Shown here piece by piece: positions 42,938 through 51,313 of a stretch of 64,000 nucleotides of DNA. How positions within the stretch are numbered: position 1 is the first letter of the stretch; every line of letters begins with the position of its first letter. Below the pieces are notes generated by a model. The model made no database searches. It saw only the letters and a program-made list of their open reading frames with translations, and was not told the origin of the DNA. The translations under genes were made by a program, and so were the position numbers. Location: assembly GCF_004342845.1 (NCBI RefSeq), contig NZ_SLXB01000016.1:28162-92161 (forward strand), written 5' to 3'. This stretch comes from Prevotella heparinolytica (GTDB taxonomy: Bacteria; Bacteroidota; Bacteroidia; Bacteroidales; Bacteroidaceae).

Positions 42938-43778
42938 GGAAGAAGAATTGATTGACAGGCTGATAGACCTGGCCTTTGCCGAGGATATAGGCGACGGAGA
43001 CCACACGACCCTTTCCTGTATTCCTGCCACGGCAATGGGAAAATCGAAGCTCCTGATTAAAGAAACCGGTATCCTTGCAGGCATCGAGATAGCCAAAGAA
43101 GTGTTCCGGCGTTTCGACCCCACCATGAAGGTGGAGGTATTCATCAACGATGGAGCCGAAGTGAAGCCGGGCGATGTACCCATGATTGTGGAAGGCAAGA
43201 TACAGTCGTTGTTGCAGACGGAGCGTCTGATGCTGAATATCATGCAACGCATGAGCGGCATTGCCACCATGACCCGTAAATATGCCGAGAAGCTGAAAGG
43301 AACTCATACCCGCGTACTCGATACCCGTAAAACCACTCCCGGAATGCGCATTCTTGAGAAGATGGCCGTGAAGATCGGCGGTGGCGTGAACCATCGCATC
43401 GGCTTGTTCGATATGATTCTCTTGAAAGACAATCATGTGGACTTTGCCGGAGGCATCGATAAGGCCATTATCCGTGCCAAGGAATATTGCAAGGAGAAAG
43501 GCAAGAATCTGAAGATTGAAATAGAAGTGCGCAACTTCGACGAATTGCAGCAGGTACTCGACTTGGGCGGTGTAGACCGTATCATGTTCGATAACTTCAC
43601 GCCCGAAATGACAAAGAAGGCAGTAGCAATGGTGGCAGGCCGTTATGAAACGGAATCCTCAGGCGGAATCACGTTCGATACCTTGCGCGACTATGCCGAG
43701 TGCGGTGTGGACTTTATCTCGGTCGGGGCACTGACTCACTCCGTCAAGGGACTGGATATGAGCTTTAAAGCTTGTTGA
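42930..43778 (+). CDS. nadC: Nicotinate-nucleotide pyrophosphorylase (quinolinate phosphoribosyltransferase)
   Basis: A 282-residue enzyme joining quinolinate and PRPP to nicotinate mononucleotide with loss of CO2 in de novo NAD synthesis. Landmarks: DLAFAEDIGDGDHTTLSC near the N-terminus, LNIMQRMSGIATMTRKY, VLDTRKTTPGMRILEKMAV and the helix-strand GGGVNHRIGLFDMILLKDNH that form the active site, and EIEVRNFDELQQVL. Length is standard. The other quinolinate genes nadA and nadB are not in the window. A strong hairpin ends the transcript. Confidence 0.96.
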   Translation: MNKEEELIDRLIDLAFAEDIGDGDHTTLSCIPATAMGKSKLLIKETGILAGIEIAKEVFRRFDPTMKVEVFINDGAEVKPGDVPMIVEGKIQSLLQTERLMLNIMQRMSGIATMTRKYAEKLKGTHTRVLDTRKTTPGMRILEKMAVKIGGGVNHRIGLFDMILLKDNHVDFAGGIDKAIIRAKEYCKEKGKNLKIEIEVRNFDELQQVLDLGGVDRIMFDNFTPEMTKKAVAMVAGRYETESSGGITFDTLRDYAECGVDFISVGALTHSVKGLDMSFKAC

Positions 43779-43812
43779 AAAGGCTATAAAAGCATTATTG
43801 TAGAACGAGAAG

Positions 43813-43868
43813 GAAACCTCTCATAAGGTTTGCAATACTGTGGCAAGCGCTTATGGGAGGTTTCTTTA
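43813..43868 (+). terminator. Terminator after nadC
   Basis: GAAACCTCTCATAAG (43813-43827) pairs with CTTATGGGAGGTTTC (43850-43864), 14 Watson-Crick pairs plus one wobble or mismatch, with a 22-nt loop and a short T-rich tail. Confidence 0.75.
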
Positions 43869-43881
43869 TCATTTGCATATA

Positions 43882-43974
43882 TTAGAGTCTGTTTGAGTAT
43901 CTCTTTTCGGCAATTTACGGCTTCATTAGAGTCTTCCCCCAAATGAAGCCGGGCAAAAATTAAACAAGCTCTAA
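43882..43974. repeat. Extragenic nested inverted repeat
   Basis: An outer stem joins TTAGAGTCTGTTT (43882-43894) with AAACAAGCTCTAA (43962-43974), 11 Watson-Crick pairs plus a wobble; an inner perfect stem joins GGCTTCATT (43919-43927) with AATGAAGCC (43942-43950). The 9-mer TTAGAGTCT also recurs inside at 43926-43934. AGAGTCTGTTT recurs once more at 29404-29414. It stands just before the -7 box of the sigma-factor gene. Confidence 0.6.
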
Positions 43975-43976
43975 CT

Positions 43977-43984
43977 TATTTTTG
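43977..43984 (+). promoter_or_regulatory. -7 box upstream of the ECF sigma gene
   Basis: TATTTTTG matches TAnnTTTG, 82 bp before the sigma-factor start. No TTTG lies 19-21 bp upstream. Confidence 0.5.
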
Positions 43985-43995
43985 CATATTACATT

Positions 43996-44017
43996 GCAGC
44001 ATTTCAGGAAATGCTGC
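43996..44017. promoter_or_regulatory. Perfect palindrome in the leader of the ECF sigma gene
   Basis: GCAGCATTTC (43996-44005) and GAAATGCTGC (44008-44017) are perfect inverted repeats separated by AG. They begin about 12 bp after the -7 box, that is near the start of the transcript. It could be an operator or a 5' mRNA hairpin. Confidence 0.55.
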
Positions 44018-44066
44018 GTCTAATTGACAAACGACGCAAAGAGCGTCCGTAAAAAAGGCACTGACG

Positions 44067-44618
44067 TTGGAAAATGAAATAGAACTGATAGAGGGCTGCC
44101 GGGCCGGAAAGGATTCTGCCCGAAAGGAGCTATACACCCTCTACTCCAAGCAGATGCTGGCGGTGTGCTACCGTTACACGGGCGACGTCGATGCGGCCCA
44201 TGACGTATTGCACGATGGTTTCATAAAGATTTTCACCCACTTCACGTTTCGCGGAGAGTGTGCATTGAGCACGTGGGTGACAAGGGTGATGGTGACACAA
44301 GCCATAGATTACCTTCGGAGGCAGCAGCGCTTCGTCCAACTGGTGGTGAATGAAGAACATCTTCCTGACGTGCCGGACGATGCCGATTTTGCCGAAATCG
44401 GCAGCCATCTTTCCGAAGAGGTGTTGATGGAATTTGTAGCGGAACTTCCCGATGGATGCCGCACGGTGTTCAACTTGTATGTCTTTGAAGAGAAATCGCA
44501 TAAGGAAATAGCGGAAATACTCCACATCAAAGAACATTCATCCACCTCGCAGTTGCATCGTGCCAAGTGTTTGTTGATAAAAAGAATTAAAGAATATGCT
44601 GAAAATGAGAGAAAATGA
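44067..44618 (+). CDS. ECF-type RNA polymerase sigma factor
   Basis: A 183-residue sigma factor with regions 2 and 4 only. Region 2: GCRAGKDSARKELYTLYSKQ, DAAHDVLHDGFIKIF and the RGECALSTWVTRVMVTQAID segment. Region 4: LPDGCRTVFNLYVFEEKSHKEIAEIL and SSTSQLHRAK. The start is a TTG, since no in-frame ATG lies near the family's N-terminus (the nearby ATG is out of frame). The next gene overlaps its end by 23 bp, typical for a sigma factor and its regulator. Target promoters are unknown. Confidence 0.92.
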   Translation: MENEIELIEGCRAGKDSARKELYTLYSKQMLAVCYRYTGDVDAAHDVLHDGFIKIFTHFTFRGECALSTWVTRVMVTQAIDYLRRQQRFVQLVVNEEHLPDVPDDADFAEIGSHLSEEVLMEFVAELPDGCRTVFNLYVFEEKSHKEIAEILHIKEHSSTSQLHRAKCLLIKRIKEYAENERK

Positions 44619-45696
44619 TGAAATAACCGGTTTATTCCGTAACCGTCTTTCCGGTGCAGAGATGCCTGTGCGGGAGGGGTTTTGGGAAGAGTTGGAACGC
44701 GAACTGCCTCCGGCCTCTTTCAAGAAACAGATTCTTCTTTCTCCAAAGCACTGTCGCATTGCGGCCGCCGCATCGATTGTGCTCGTATTGGGAGCAGCCT
44801 CTGCCGCTTTTTGGTATTTCTCTCCTGAAGAAGAGATTAAGGAAGCCTTTACACAAGTTGCAGCCATGACACCGGAGGGTAGCCTGAACGGTGATGTGAT
44901 ACAAGAGAGCTTTCCTTCCATTCATCAGGCAACTCCTATGATGCCCAAAAACGGTATCAAGCAACCTACGGGTAGCGGCATTCCGGCAGGGTTGGCAGCA
45001 CAAGCCGATGAAGAAGAAGCCGTATCCGTCCGCGTTTCCATCAGGATAACTCAGCGGGTTTATGGCAATGCCCGGCAATCAGGAAACGGATTCTATGACA
45101 ATGTAAGTCCTGTGCAGAACGGAGCTTATCATACGGATACCGATGATACGGATATCGGTTCGGAAATAAATCATGCCGATGTTTCCGTGGAAGAAGCCGC
45201 ACCGGCCAAGACCGAGGTAAAAAAGTACAATCGGGCGGTGAAAGTTGCTGTCGGCACTTCTTTGCCTAAAGAAGACTTCCACATGCCGTTGACTGCCGGC
45301 ATCAGTATGGAGGCTGCCCTGAATAAGTCCCTTTCTTTGGAAGCCGGTCTTCAATACAATCGTTTGGGAGGGGAGCATACATTGCATACGCTGGGAATTC
45401 CTGTGAAACTGAACATGATGTTGGCAAGTACTCCTAAAGTCGATTTATATGCTATGGTAGGTGGAGCGGCCGAGAAATGTATTGCCGGTGCACCGGATAA
45501 TGGGTTTGAAGCAGAACCGGTGCAGTTGTCAGTCGTTGCCGGAGTAGGGGTGCGCTATAAAATGAGCGATCGTTTTGCCTTATTTGCCGAACCTTCCGTT
45601 TCCCATCATTTCGACACAGATTCGCAAAGCAGAACTTTACGCACGGAACGCCCCACTAATCTGAATCTGTTGTGCGGCGTACGTGTGACTTATTAA
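44596..45696 (+). CDS. Sigma-factor partner: cytoplasmic N-terminus, one TM helix, barrel-like C-terminal domain
   Basis: A 366-residue protein. Residues 1-52 are cytoplasmic in character (GLFRNRLSGAEMPVREGFWEELERE, like the start of Bacteroides anti-sigma proteins). One hydrophobic helix follows at about 56-74 (IAAAASIVLVLGAASAAFWYF), then a 130-residue linker. Residues 205-366 alternate like outer-membrane beta-strands with porin-type patterns (LSLEAGLQYNRLGG, VSVVAGVGVRYKMSDRFALF) and end in Tyr (GVRVTY). Together with the 23-bp overlap with the ECF sigma gene this suggests an anti-sigma or signal-transducing role; it is inference. An ATG three codons later is an alternative start. Confidence 0.8.
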   Translation: MLKMRENDEITGLFRNRLSGAEMPVREGFWEELERELPPASFKKQILLSPKHCRIAAAASIVLVLGAASAAFWYFSPEEEIKEAFTQVAAMTPEGSLNGDVIQESFPSIHQATPMMPKNGIKQPTGSGIPAGLAAQADEEEAVSVRVSIRITQRVYGNARQSGNGFYDNVSPVQNGAYHTDTDDTDIGSEINHADVSVEEAAPAKTEVKKYNRAVKVAVGTSLPKEDFHMPLTAGISMEAALNKSLSLEAGLQYNRLGGEHTLHTLGIPVKLNMMLASTPKVDLYAMVGGAAEKCIAGAPDNGFEAEPVQLSVVAGVGVRYKMSDRFALFAEPSVSHHFDTDSQSRTLRTERPTNLNLLCGVRVTY

Positions 45697-45714
45697 TCTT
45701 AATACGATACAAAT

Positions 45715-46272
45715 ATGAAGACTCTATACCGCAAATTACATATACACAGTCAGTTTGTACTGTTTGTGTTTTTTACGCTTTCCGTTTTCTCTCTGTTCTC
45801 TTGCAGTAAAGAAACGTTGGACTATAACCATCCGAATGTCGACTTATTCGTCAAACAATTGAAGGCCGGCAAATATTCCACGCAAAGTCCGGACGGATTG
45901 AGCAGCATGCCCAAGTTTACTTCCGAAGACATAGAAGGCCTGTTGAAATATGTTGAAGACCTGACGGTGATACCTTCTTTCCCGTTGGCGCCGGTATCCT
46001 ATTCGGCCGGCGGCAAGCTTCGCTTGGGCGAGTGCATTCTGTGGACGGTAGAAACCATCCGTCTCGGGCATAATGCTTCGATGGGATGCAAAATGGTGCA
46101 TACGGATGCTGAGAATTATGAAGGCATCTACTTCCTCTCTGACGATGAAGTGCTGGATGCGGCCGCCCGTTATCGACGCTGGTGGGAAACACGGAAATAT
46201 CCCAGAACCATGTGGACCGTCGATCCCTGTTATGACGAACCGCTTTGCGGGAGCGGATACATGTGGTGGTGA
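45715..46272 (+). CDS. Lipoprotein, DUF4943-like
   Basis: A 185-residue lipoprotein with signal peptide and lipobox (FSLFSC). The mature part begins SKETLDYNHPNVDLFVKQLK and contains FTSEDIEGLLKYVEDLTVIPSFP and LSDDEVLDAAARYRRWWETRK, which I associate with DUF4943 of Bacteroidales; function is unknown. It contains four Cys after the lipid anchor (LGECIL, MGCKM, DPCYDEPLC) that might form disulfides. It starts 18 bp after the sigma-partner gene, so it probably belongs to the same operon. Confidence 0.8.
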   Translation: MKTLYRKLHIHSQFVLFVFFTLSVFSLFSCSKETLDYNHPNVDLFVKQLKAGKYSTQSPDGLSSMPKFTSEDIEGLLKYVEDLTVIPSFPLAPVSYSAGGKLRLGECILWTVETIRLGHNASMGCKMVHTDAENYEGIYFLSDDEVLDAAARYRRWWETRKYPRTMWTVDPCYDEPLCGSGYMWW

Positions 46273-46328
46273 TTTTCAGGTTCAATAGGTGTTGATATTA
46301 TAAATCAGGTATTAGTAAATCAGGTTAG

Positions 46329-46994
46329 GTGAAAAGATTTCTACTCTTTGGGGGGCTGCTCGTTGTAGTGGCCTTCCCATTCTATGCCCAAAACTGGACG
46401 CCTCAAGACTCGTTGCGATTGCAGCAACTATTAAGAGGAAAGGGCGAGATAAAGCTGAATCCGGAGGTCTTGAAAGAACTGGATGCCACTGCTCCTTTGA
46501 ATAATCCGAAGGCCGAGACACATAAGTCGTGGATGGATTTTGACGCTTCCATGCCTGTTTTGCCGCGAGTGTCGGAACAGAAAGTGAAACTGACTCTTCG
46601 TCCTTATACAGCCAATACCCGATATAACTGGGATCCGGTTTACCAGAAAAAAATCAAGATTGATAAAAACACTTGGCGGGGGGATGAATTCTATGCACTC
46701 AAAACTCTCTTGATACCTACCAATTGGGCAAAGTCCCCCTTTGATGCCGGTCCGCGTGAGACCATAGAACAGATTGAAGCTACCGGTTTACGCTACCGGA
46801 TGACAGAGCGGGCCAACAACATGGCAGTTGGCGGTTGGCAAGGCGTCTCAGGCAAACCGTCCGGTATTGACTTGATGACTCCTTTCGCCAAAGAGTTTTG
46901 GGATTATAAAGGGCGTAAACGGCGTGCGCGTACGTTGGAGGTGTTGAAGAGCCTCTCTCTTCCTTCCTCTTTGCTTCGTAAGGAGGCGGAGTAG
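46329..46994 (+). CDS. Exported hypothetical protein, DUF4858-like
   Basis: A 221-residue protein with a signal peptide (KRFLLFGGLLVVVAFPFYAQ). The mature region is Pro/Trp-rich without transmembrane segments (NWTPQDSLRLQQLLRGKGEIK, KTHKSWMDFDASMP-like stretch, YTANTRYNWDPVYQKKIKI) and ends in a basic helix. I associate it with DUF4858 from memory only. The start is a GTG; no in-frame ATG precedes it. It is the last gene of the sigma-factor group, 56 bp after the lipoprotein gene. Confidence 0.75.
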   Translation: MKRFLLFGGLLVVVAFPFYAQNWTPQDSLRLQQLLRGKGEIKLNPEVLKELDATAPLNNPKAETHKSWMDFDASMPVLPRVSEQKVKLTLRPYTANTRYNWDPVYQKKIKIDKNTWRGDEFYALKTLLIPTNWAKSPFDAGPRETIEQIEATGLRYRMTERANNMAVGGWQGVSGKPSGIDLMTPFAKEFWDYKGRKRRARTLEVLKSLSLPSSLLRKEAE

Positions 46995-47151
46995 GCGGTA
47001 TCTGAAACTGTTTTCTTGAAAGTATTATGAACCATTCCGTAGAAGGGCTTGAGGGGAAAACATCTTGCGGGCTTTTCTCTTTTTTTGTATTTCCCTTTTC
47101 TGAACTTTCTTGTTCCCTCTTTTGTTTTTTCTACAATAACTTTTCACAGTA

Positions 47152-48105
47152 ATGGAAATGAACAGAGTGACCTCTCTTTTCGGAATACAATATCCGATAA
47201 TTCAAGGAGGTATGGTGTGGTGCAGTGGCTGGAGATTGGCTGCTGCGGTGAGTAATGCGGGTGGTTTAGGACTGTTGGGTGCAGGCTCCATGCACCCCGA
47301 TACGTTGCAGGAGCACATCAGAAAATGTCGTGCGGCTACCTCACGTCCGTTTGGTGTAAACATCCCTTTGATGTACCCTCAAATAGAAGAAATAATGCAG
47401 ATTGTGGCGGACGAAGGAGTGAAGATTGTATTTACTTCGGCCGGCAGTCCGAAGAAATGGACGGACTGGCTGCACCAACGTGGCATTATTGTGGCGCATG
47501 TTGTTTCTTCTTCTCGTTTTGCCATGAAAGCAGAGGAGGCGGGCGTCGATGCCATTGTTGCCGAAGGTTTTGAGGCCGGCGGACACAATGGAAGGGAAGA
47601 AACCACTACCATGTGCCTCATTCCTGCCGTGCGTGCGGCTACTACGCTGCCGTTGATTGCAGCCGGAGGCATTGCTACCGGTGAAGCAATACTTGCCGCC
47701 CGTGTGTTGGGGGCAGAAGGAGTGCAGATAGGAACTCGTTTTGCTTTGACGGCAGAAAGCTCTGCGAGCGAGGTGTTCAAGGATTATTGTCTGCATCTGG
47801 AAGAAGGAGACACCCGCCTGCTTTTGAAGAGACTTGCTCCGGTACGCTTGGTACGTAACAATTTCCGTAGTGCAGTAGAGGCTGCTGAAGCAGCCGGTGC
47901 CACGGAAGAGGAGCTGCGGATGCTTTTAGGTCGCGGTCGTGCCAAGCGAGGCATCTTTGAAGGCGATCTTGAAGAAGGCGAACTGGAGATTGGGCAGGTA
48001 TCTGCTTTGCTTCAAGGTAAAGGAATGCAGTCTGTCGCGGCAGTCATGCAAGAACTGGCGGAAGAGAGCAAGCGGGCATGGGAGCGGATGAAAGAGATGT
48101 TTTAG
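47152..48105 (+). CDS. FabK / nitronate monooxygenase-like FMN enzyme
   Basis: A 317-residue TIM-barrel FMN enzyme. The start TSLFGIQYPIIQGGMVWCSG and the motifs PFGVNIPLMYPQIEEI, AIVAEGFEAGGHNGREETTTM, PLIAAGGIATGEAI and AEGVQIGTRFALTAES fit both nitronate monooxygenases and FabK, the enoyl-ACP reductase II of fatty acid synthesis. The close match to FabK in GVNI, AEGxEAGGHxG and the length of about 317 make FabK the better guess, but the two groups cannot be separated without a tree. It is monocistronic and ends at a hairpin shared with ald. Confidence 0.85.
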   Translation: MEMNRVTSLFGIQYPIIQGGMVWCSGWRLAAAVSNAGGLGLLGAGSMHPDTLQEHIRKCRAATSRPFGVNIPLMYPQIEEIMQIVADEGVKIVFTSAGSPKKWTDWLHQRGIIVAHVVSSSRFAMKAEEAGVDAIVAEGFEAGGHNGREETTTMCLIPAVRAATTLPLIAAGGIATGEAILAARVLGAEGVQIGTRFALTAESSASEVFKDYCLHLEEGDTRLLLKRLAPVRLVRNNFRSAVEAAEAAGATEEELRMLLGRGRAKRGIFEGDLEEGELEIGQVSALLQGKGMQSVAAVMQELAEESKRAWERMKEMF

Positions 48106-48129
48106 AAGAGGTATGGAGTGATATGGAAT

Positions 48130-48164
48130 ACACGGATTAGCCATAGAATGATGCTAATCCGTGT
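48130..48164. terminator. Perfect hairpin between convergent genes
   Basis: ACACGGATTAGC (48130-48141) and GCTAATCCGTGT (48153-48164) form a perfect 12-bp stem with an 11-nt loop between the FabK-like gene and ald. No clean T-run follows on either strand, so it may be a palindromic extragenic element that serves as terminator. Confidence 0.55.
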
Positions 48165-48194
48165 AGTTCCGTGGATTGTTTTCCCGTTTTGGAT

Positions 48195-49301
48195 TTATAT
48201 CACTAACGGCTCATATTTCAGTCCGAACACATCTGCCACCGCTTTATAGGTGACTTTGCCTTCTACAACATTTACTCCCAATGCCAATGCCGGGTCGTCC
48301 TTGCAGGCTTGTTTCCATCCTTTGCATGCCAGTGCCACGGTGTAGGGCAAGGTGGCGTTGGTCAGTGCCATGGTAGATGTAAAAGGTACGGCGCCGGGAA
48401 TATTGGCTACTGCATAATGCACAATGCCGTCTATCAGATATGCGGGGTCGCTGTGCGTGGTTGGGTGGGAGGTCTCGAAACATCCACCTTGGTCGATGGC
48501 AACGTCCACCAGCACAGTGCCCGGTTTCATCAGCTTCAGCATCTCTTTAGTGATGAGGTGGGGCGCTTTGTCGCCGGGAATGAGAACAGAACCGATGACG
48601 AGGTCGATATTGGGCAATTCCATTTTGATGTTATGGGTGGAAGAATAGAGCGTTTTCACGTTCTTGGGCATTACTTCGCTGAGATAGCGCAAGCGAGGCA
48701 GGTTGATGTCGGCAATCAAGACTTCCGCTCCCATGCCGGCAGCTATTTGTGCGGCGTTGGTTCCTACAATGCCTCCACCGAGAATAAGCACACGTGCCGG
48801 ACGTACTCCCGTCACACCCCCCATCAGTTTTCCTTTTCCGCCTTGCGGTTTCTCAAGGAAGCGTGCTCCCACTTGGGTAGCCATGCGTCCTGCCACTTCA
48901 CTCATGGGAGTGAGCAATGGCAGAGAATGGTCTTTTTTCTCTACGGTTTCGTAAGCAATGCAGATGGCACCGCTTCCAATCATGGCTTCGGTCAATAATT
49001 TATCGGCGGCAAAGTGGAAGTAAGTGAACACTACCTGTCCTTTTTTAATCAGTTTGTACTCCGGTGCAATGGGTTCCTTTACCTTGACAATCATGTCGGC
49101 TATGGCATACGTCTCCTCAATGGAAGGTAAAGTCTTTGCACCTACGGCGATGTAGTCATCGTCAGAGAAACCGCTGTTTGCGCCTGCTGAGGCTTGCACA
49201 TACACCGTATGACCACGTTTCACCAATTCGGCTACTCCGGCAGGGGTCATTCCCACGCGGTTTTCATTGTTTTTGATTTCTTTAGGTACTCCGATAATCA
49301 T
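48195..49301 (-). CDS. ald: Alanine dehydrogenase
   Basis: A 368-residue NAD-dependent enzyme interconverting L-alanine and pyruvate plus ammonia. The N-terminus MIIGVPKEIKNNENRVGMTPAGVAELVKRGHTV, the segment EYKLIKKGQVVFTYFHFAAD with its catalytic His and the Rossmann motif LILGGGIVGTNAAQIAAGMGAEVLIADIN are diagnostic, as is VDVAIDQGGCFETSHPTTH. The start at MIIGVPKE is certain by family alignment; in-frame starts upstream add unrelated residues. It is divergent from the M23 peptidase gene. A minus-strand promoter is not clear. Confidence 0.95.
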   Translation of the reverse strand: MIIGVPKEIKNNENRVGMTPAGVAELVKRGHTVYVQASAGANSGFSDDDYIAVGAKTLPSIEETYAIADMIVKVKEPIAPEYKLIKKGQVVFTYFHFAADKLLTEAMIGSGAICIAYETVEKKDHSLPLLTPMSEVAGRMATQVGARFLEKPQGGKGKLMGGVTGVRPARVLILGGGIVGTNAAQIAAGMGAEVLIADINLPRLRYLSEVMPKNVKTLYSSTHNIKMELPNIDLVIGSVLIPGDKAPHLITKEMLKLMKPGTVLVDVAIDQGGCFETSHPTTHSDPAYLIDGIVHYAVANIPGAVPFTSTMALTNATLPYTVALACKGWKQACKDDPALALGVNVVEGKVTYKAVADVFGLKYEPLVI

Positions 49302-49550
49302 GGCCTTGGAATTTAAGTTCGTCGTTAAACATGGCGCAAGATAGTGATTTCTCGGTTTCGGTGTCATCGCAGTGTTTATGTTTTTTAGCAGAAACTTCAT
49401 GGGGTCGATGACGCAGCTTCTCTGTATTCATCGTCATTATCCGTACATATTTTATTCTTTTATACTGCAAGGTAGGCGATGCTTATTTTAAGTCGTCTGC
49501 TTGGCCTATTATTTTCTATAAGCAATGTAGGCTGTGAGAACTATTCTTTT

Positions 49551-49558
49551 TATCTTTG
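49551..49558 (+). promoter_or_regulatory. -7 box upstream of the M23 peptidase gene
   Basis: TATCTTTG ends 19 bp before the start codon. The -33 region has no TTTG at the usual distance. Confidence 0.55.
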
Positions 49559-49577
49559 TGGCATTAAGTGACAAAAT

Positions 49578-51248
49578 ATGAAACATCCTATACTTCTCTT
49601 TTTCTTCTTTTTGATTACCGGTCTGCAAAGCGGATATGCTCAGGAAGCGCCTGTTGCAAATAAGGTTGTTTTTGTTCCTCCGTTTGATTTTCCCATTACT
49701 TTCTCCGGCAATTTCGGTGAGATACGCGCCAATCACTTCCACGGAGGGTTGGATTTCAAGACTCAAGGCACAGTCGGTAAGCCTGTGCGTGCATTGGCGG
49801 ACGGGTATATTTCGCGAATCCGCGTCAATCACGGTTCGGGGTATGTGCTCGATGTAGTCTATGATAACGGATATACCACCGTCAACCGTCATCTAAGTGC
49901 CTTTGTGGACGATGTGGCTCGCAGGGTGGAGAGCCTGCAATATGAGAAAGAAAGCTGGGAGGTGGAGATTACTCCCGAACCGGGTGAATATCCCGTGAAG
50001 GCAGGACAGGTCATTGCTTTGAGCGGCAATACCGGATACTCTTTCGGACCGCATCTCCATCTGGATATGCTCGAAACAAAGACGGAAGAGTACATAGACC
50101 CGCTTCCCTTTTTCATGGATAAGGTGAAGGACAATACGGCGCCGCGTGCCGAGGGCATCATGCTGTTTCCCCGGCCGGGCAAAGGTGTGGTGGAAGGCAA
50201 ACAGACGAATCAGGCTTTTCCGGTGCGGCCGATGAAGCCGATTACCGCTTGGGGAGTGATAGGTGCAGGAATTAGCGCTTACGATTACATGGACGGGGTA
50301 CATAATAAATACGGTGTAAAGAACGTTATTCTGGAAGTGGATGGCAAGGAGGTATTCCGTAGTGTGGTAGACCGTTTTGCATACGAAGAAAATCTCTATA
50401 TCAACTCGTGGACGCACGGGCGGTACATGAAGTCGTTCATTGAGCCGGGCAACCGCTTGCGCATGCTCCATGCCTCCAATGGCAACCGGGGGTTGATAAA
50501 TATCGACGAGGAACGTCCTTACCGGTTTGTCTATACATTGAGCGATGCGCAGGGCAATACCTCCAAAGTACGTTTCACCGTGCAAGGCAAGAAGATGGAG
50601 ATTGCACCGGTGAAACACCGTGAGAAATATGTTTTCAAGTGGGATAAGGTGAATTACCTGCAAGAACCCGGTCTGGAGCTTGTAGTTCCTAAAGGCATGC
50701 TTTATGATGATGTGTACTTGAATTATGCCGTACGGGCCGATAGCGGTGACGTGGCTTTTACTTATCAACTGAACGATACTCCTGTTCCCATGCACGGGAC
50801 TTGCGAACTGCATATCGGATTGCGTCGTTGTCCGGTGGAAGATATGACAAAGTATTATGTGGCGGGGGTTACGTCGCGTGGCGGGAAATACGGCATTGGC
50901 GGTAAATACGAAGACGGTTTCATGAAAGTGCGTGTTCGTGATTTGGGGACGTACACCGTAGCGGTAGACACCGTGCCGCCCGAAATCATTCCGCTCAATA
51001 AGCCCCAATGGGCACGGACGGGGTGCATCACCTTTAAGGCTAAAGACAAGGAAACGGGCATCGGCGCTTATCGGGGTACGATTGACGGCAAATATGCATT
51101 GTTCGGCAAACAGAATTCCATCAACGGACACTTGATTTGTGAACTCGACCCCAAGCATGTGAAAAAAGGAGGCAAGCATGTGGTCGAGATGACGGTGACC
51201 GATGGTTGCGGCAACCAAACCACCGAGCGGTTTGAATTTGTCTGGTGA
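49578..51248 (+). CDS. Exported M23 (LytM-type) metallopeptidase
   Basis: A 556-residue exported protein with a signal peptide ending at GYAQ. Residues 35-180 are an M23 domain with the zinc ligands in HFHGGLDFK (His and Asp) and SFGPHLHLDM (HxH), so it is predicted to be active on murein peptide bridges or stems. The long C-terminal region (180-556) is beta-rich with Ig-like segments and no known motif. It is followed after 65 bp by the C69 dipeptidase on the same strand. Together they form another envelope-peptide processing pair. Confidence 0.92.
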   Translation: MKHPILLFFFFLITGLQSGYAQEAPVANKVVFVPPFDFPITFSGNFGEIRANHFHGGLDFKTQGTVGKPVRALADGYISRIRVNHGSGYVLDVVYDNGYTTVNRHLSAFVDDVARRVESLQYEKESWEVEITPEPGEYPVKAGQVIALSGNTGYSFGPHLHLDMLETKTEEYIDPLPFFMDKVKDNTAPRAEGIMLFPRPGKGVVEGKQTNQAFPVRPMKPITAWGVIGAGISAYDYMDGVHNKYGVKNVILEVDGKEVFRSVVDRFAYEENLYINSWTHGRYMKSFIEPGNRLRMLHASNGNRGLINIDEERPYRFVYTLSDAQGNTSKVRFTVQGKKMEIAPVKHREKYVFKWDKVNYLQEPGLELVVPKGMLYDDVYLNYAVRADSGDVAFTYQLNDTPVPMHGTCELHIGLRRCPVEDMTKYYVAGVTSRGGKYGIGGKYEDGFMKVRVRDLGTYTVAVDTVPPEIIPLNKPQWARTGCITFKAKDKETGIGAYRGTIDGKYALFGKQNSINGHLICELDPKHVKKGGKHVVEMTVTDGCGNQTTERFEFVW

Positions 51249-51313
51249 TGAGCTGCCGGGTTTTGTTCTGAATAGAGAATCAACATTTATAGTAACAATA
51301 ATAATTTTAAAGT

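Noticed and set aside
49893..51218. Antisense frame of 441 codons under the M23 peptidase gene
   Set aside because: Low-complexity His/Arg-rich translation typical of a shadow frame; the plus-strand gene has clear zinc ligands and a signal peptide.
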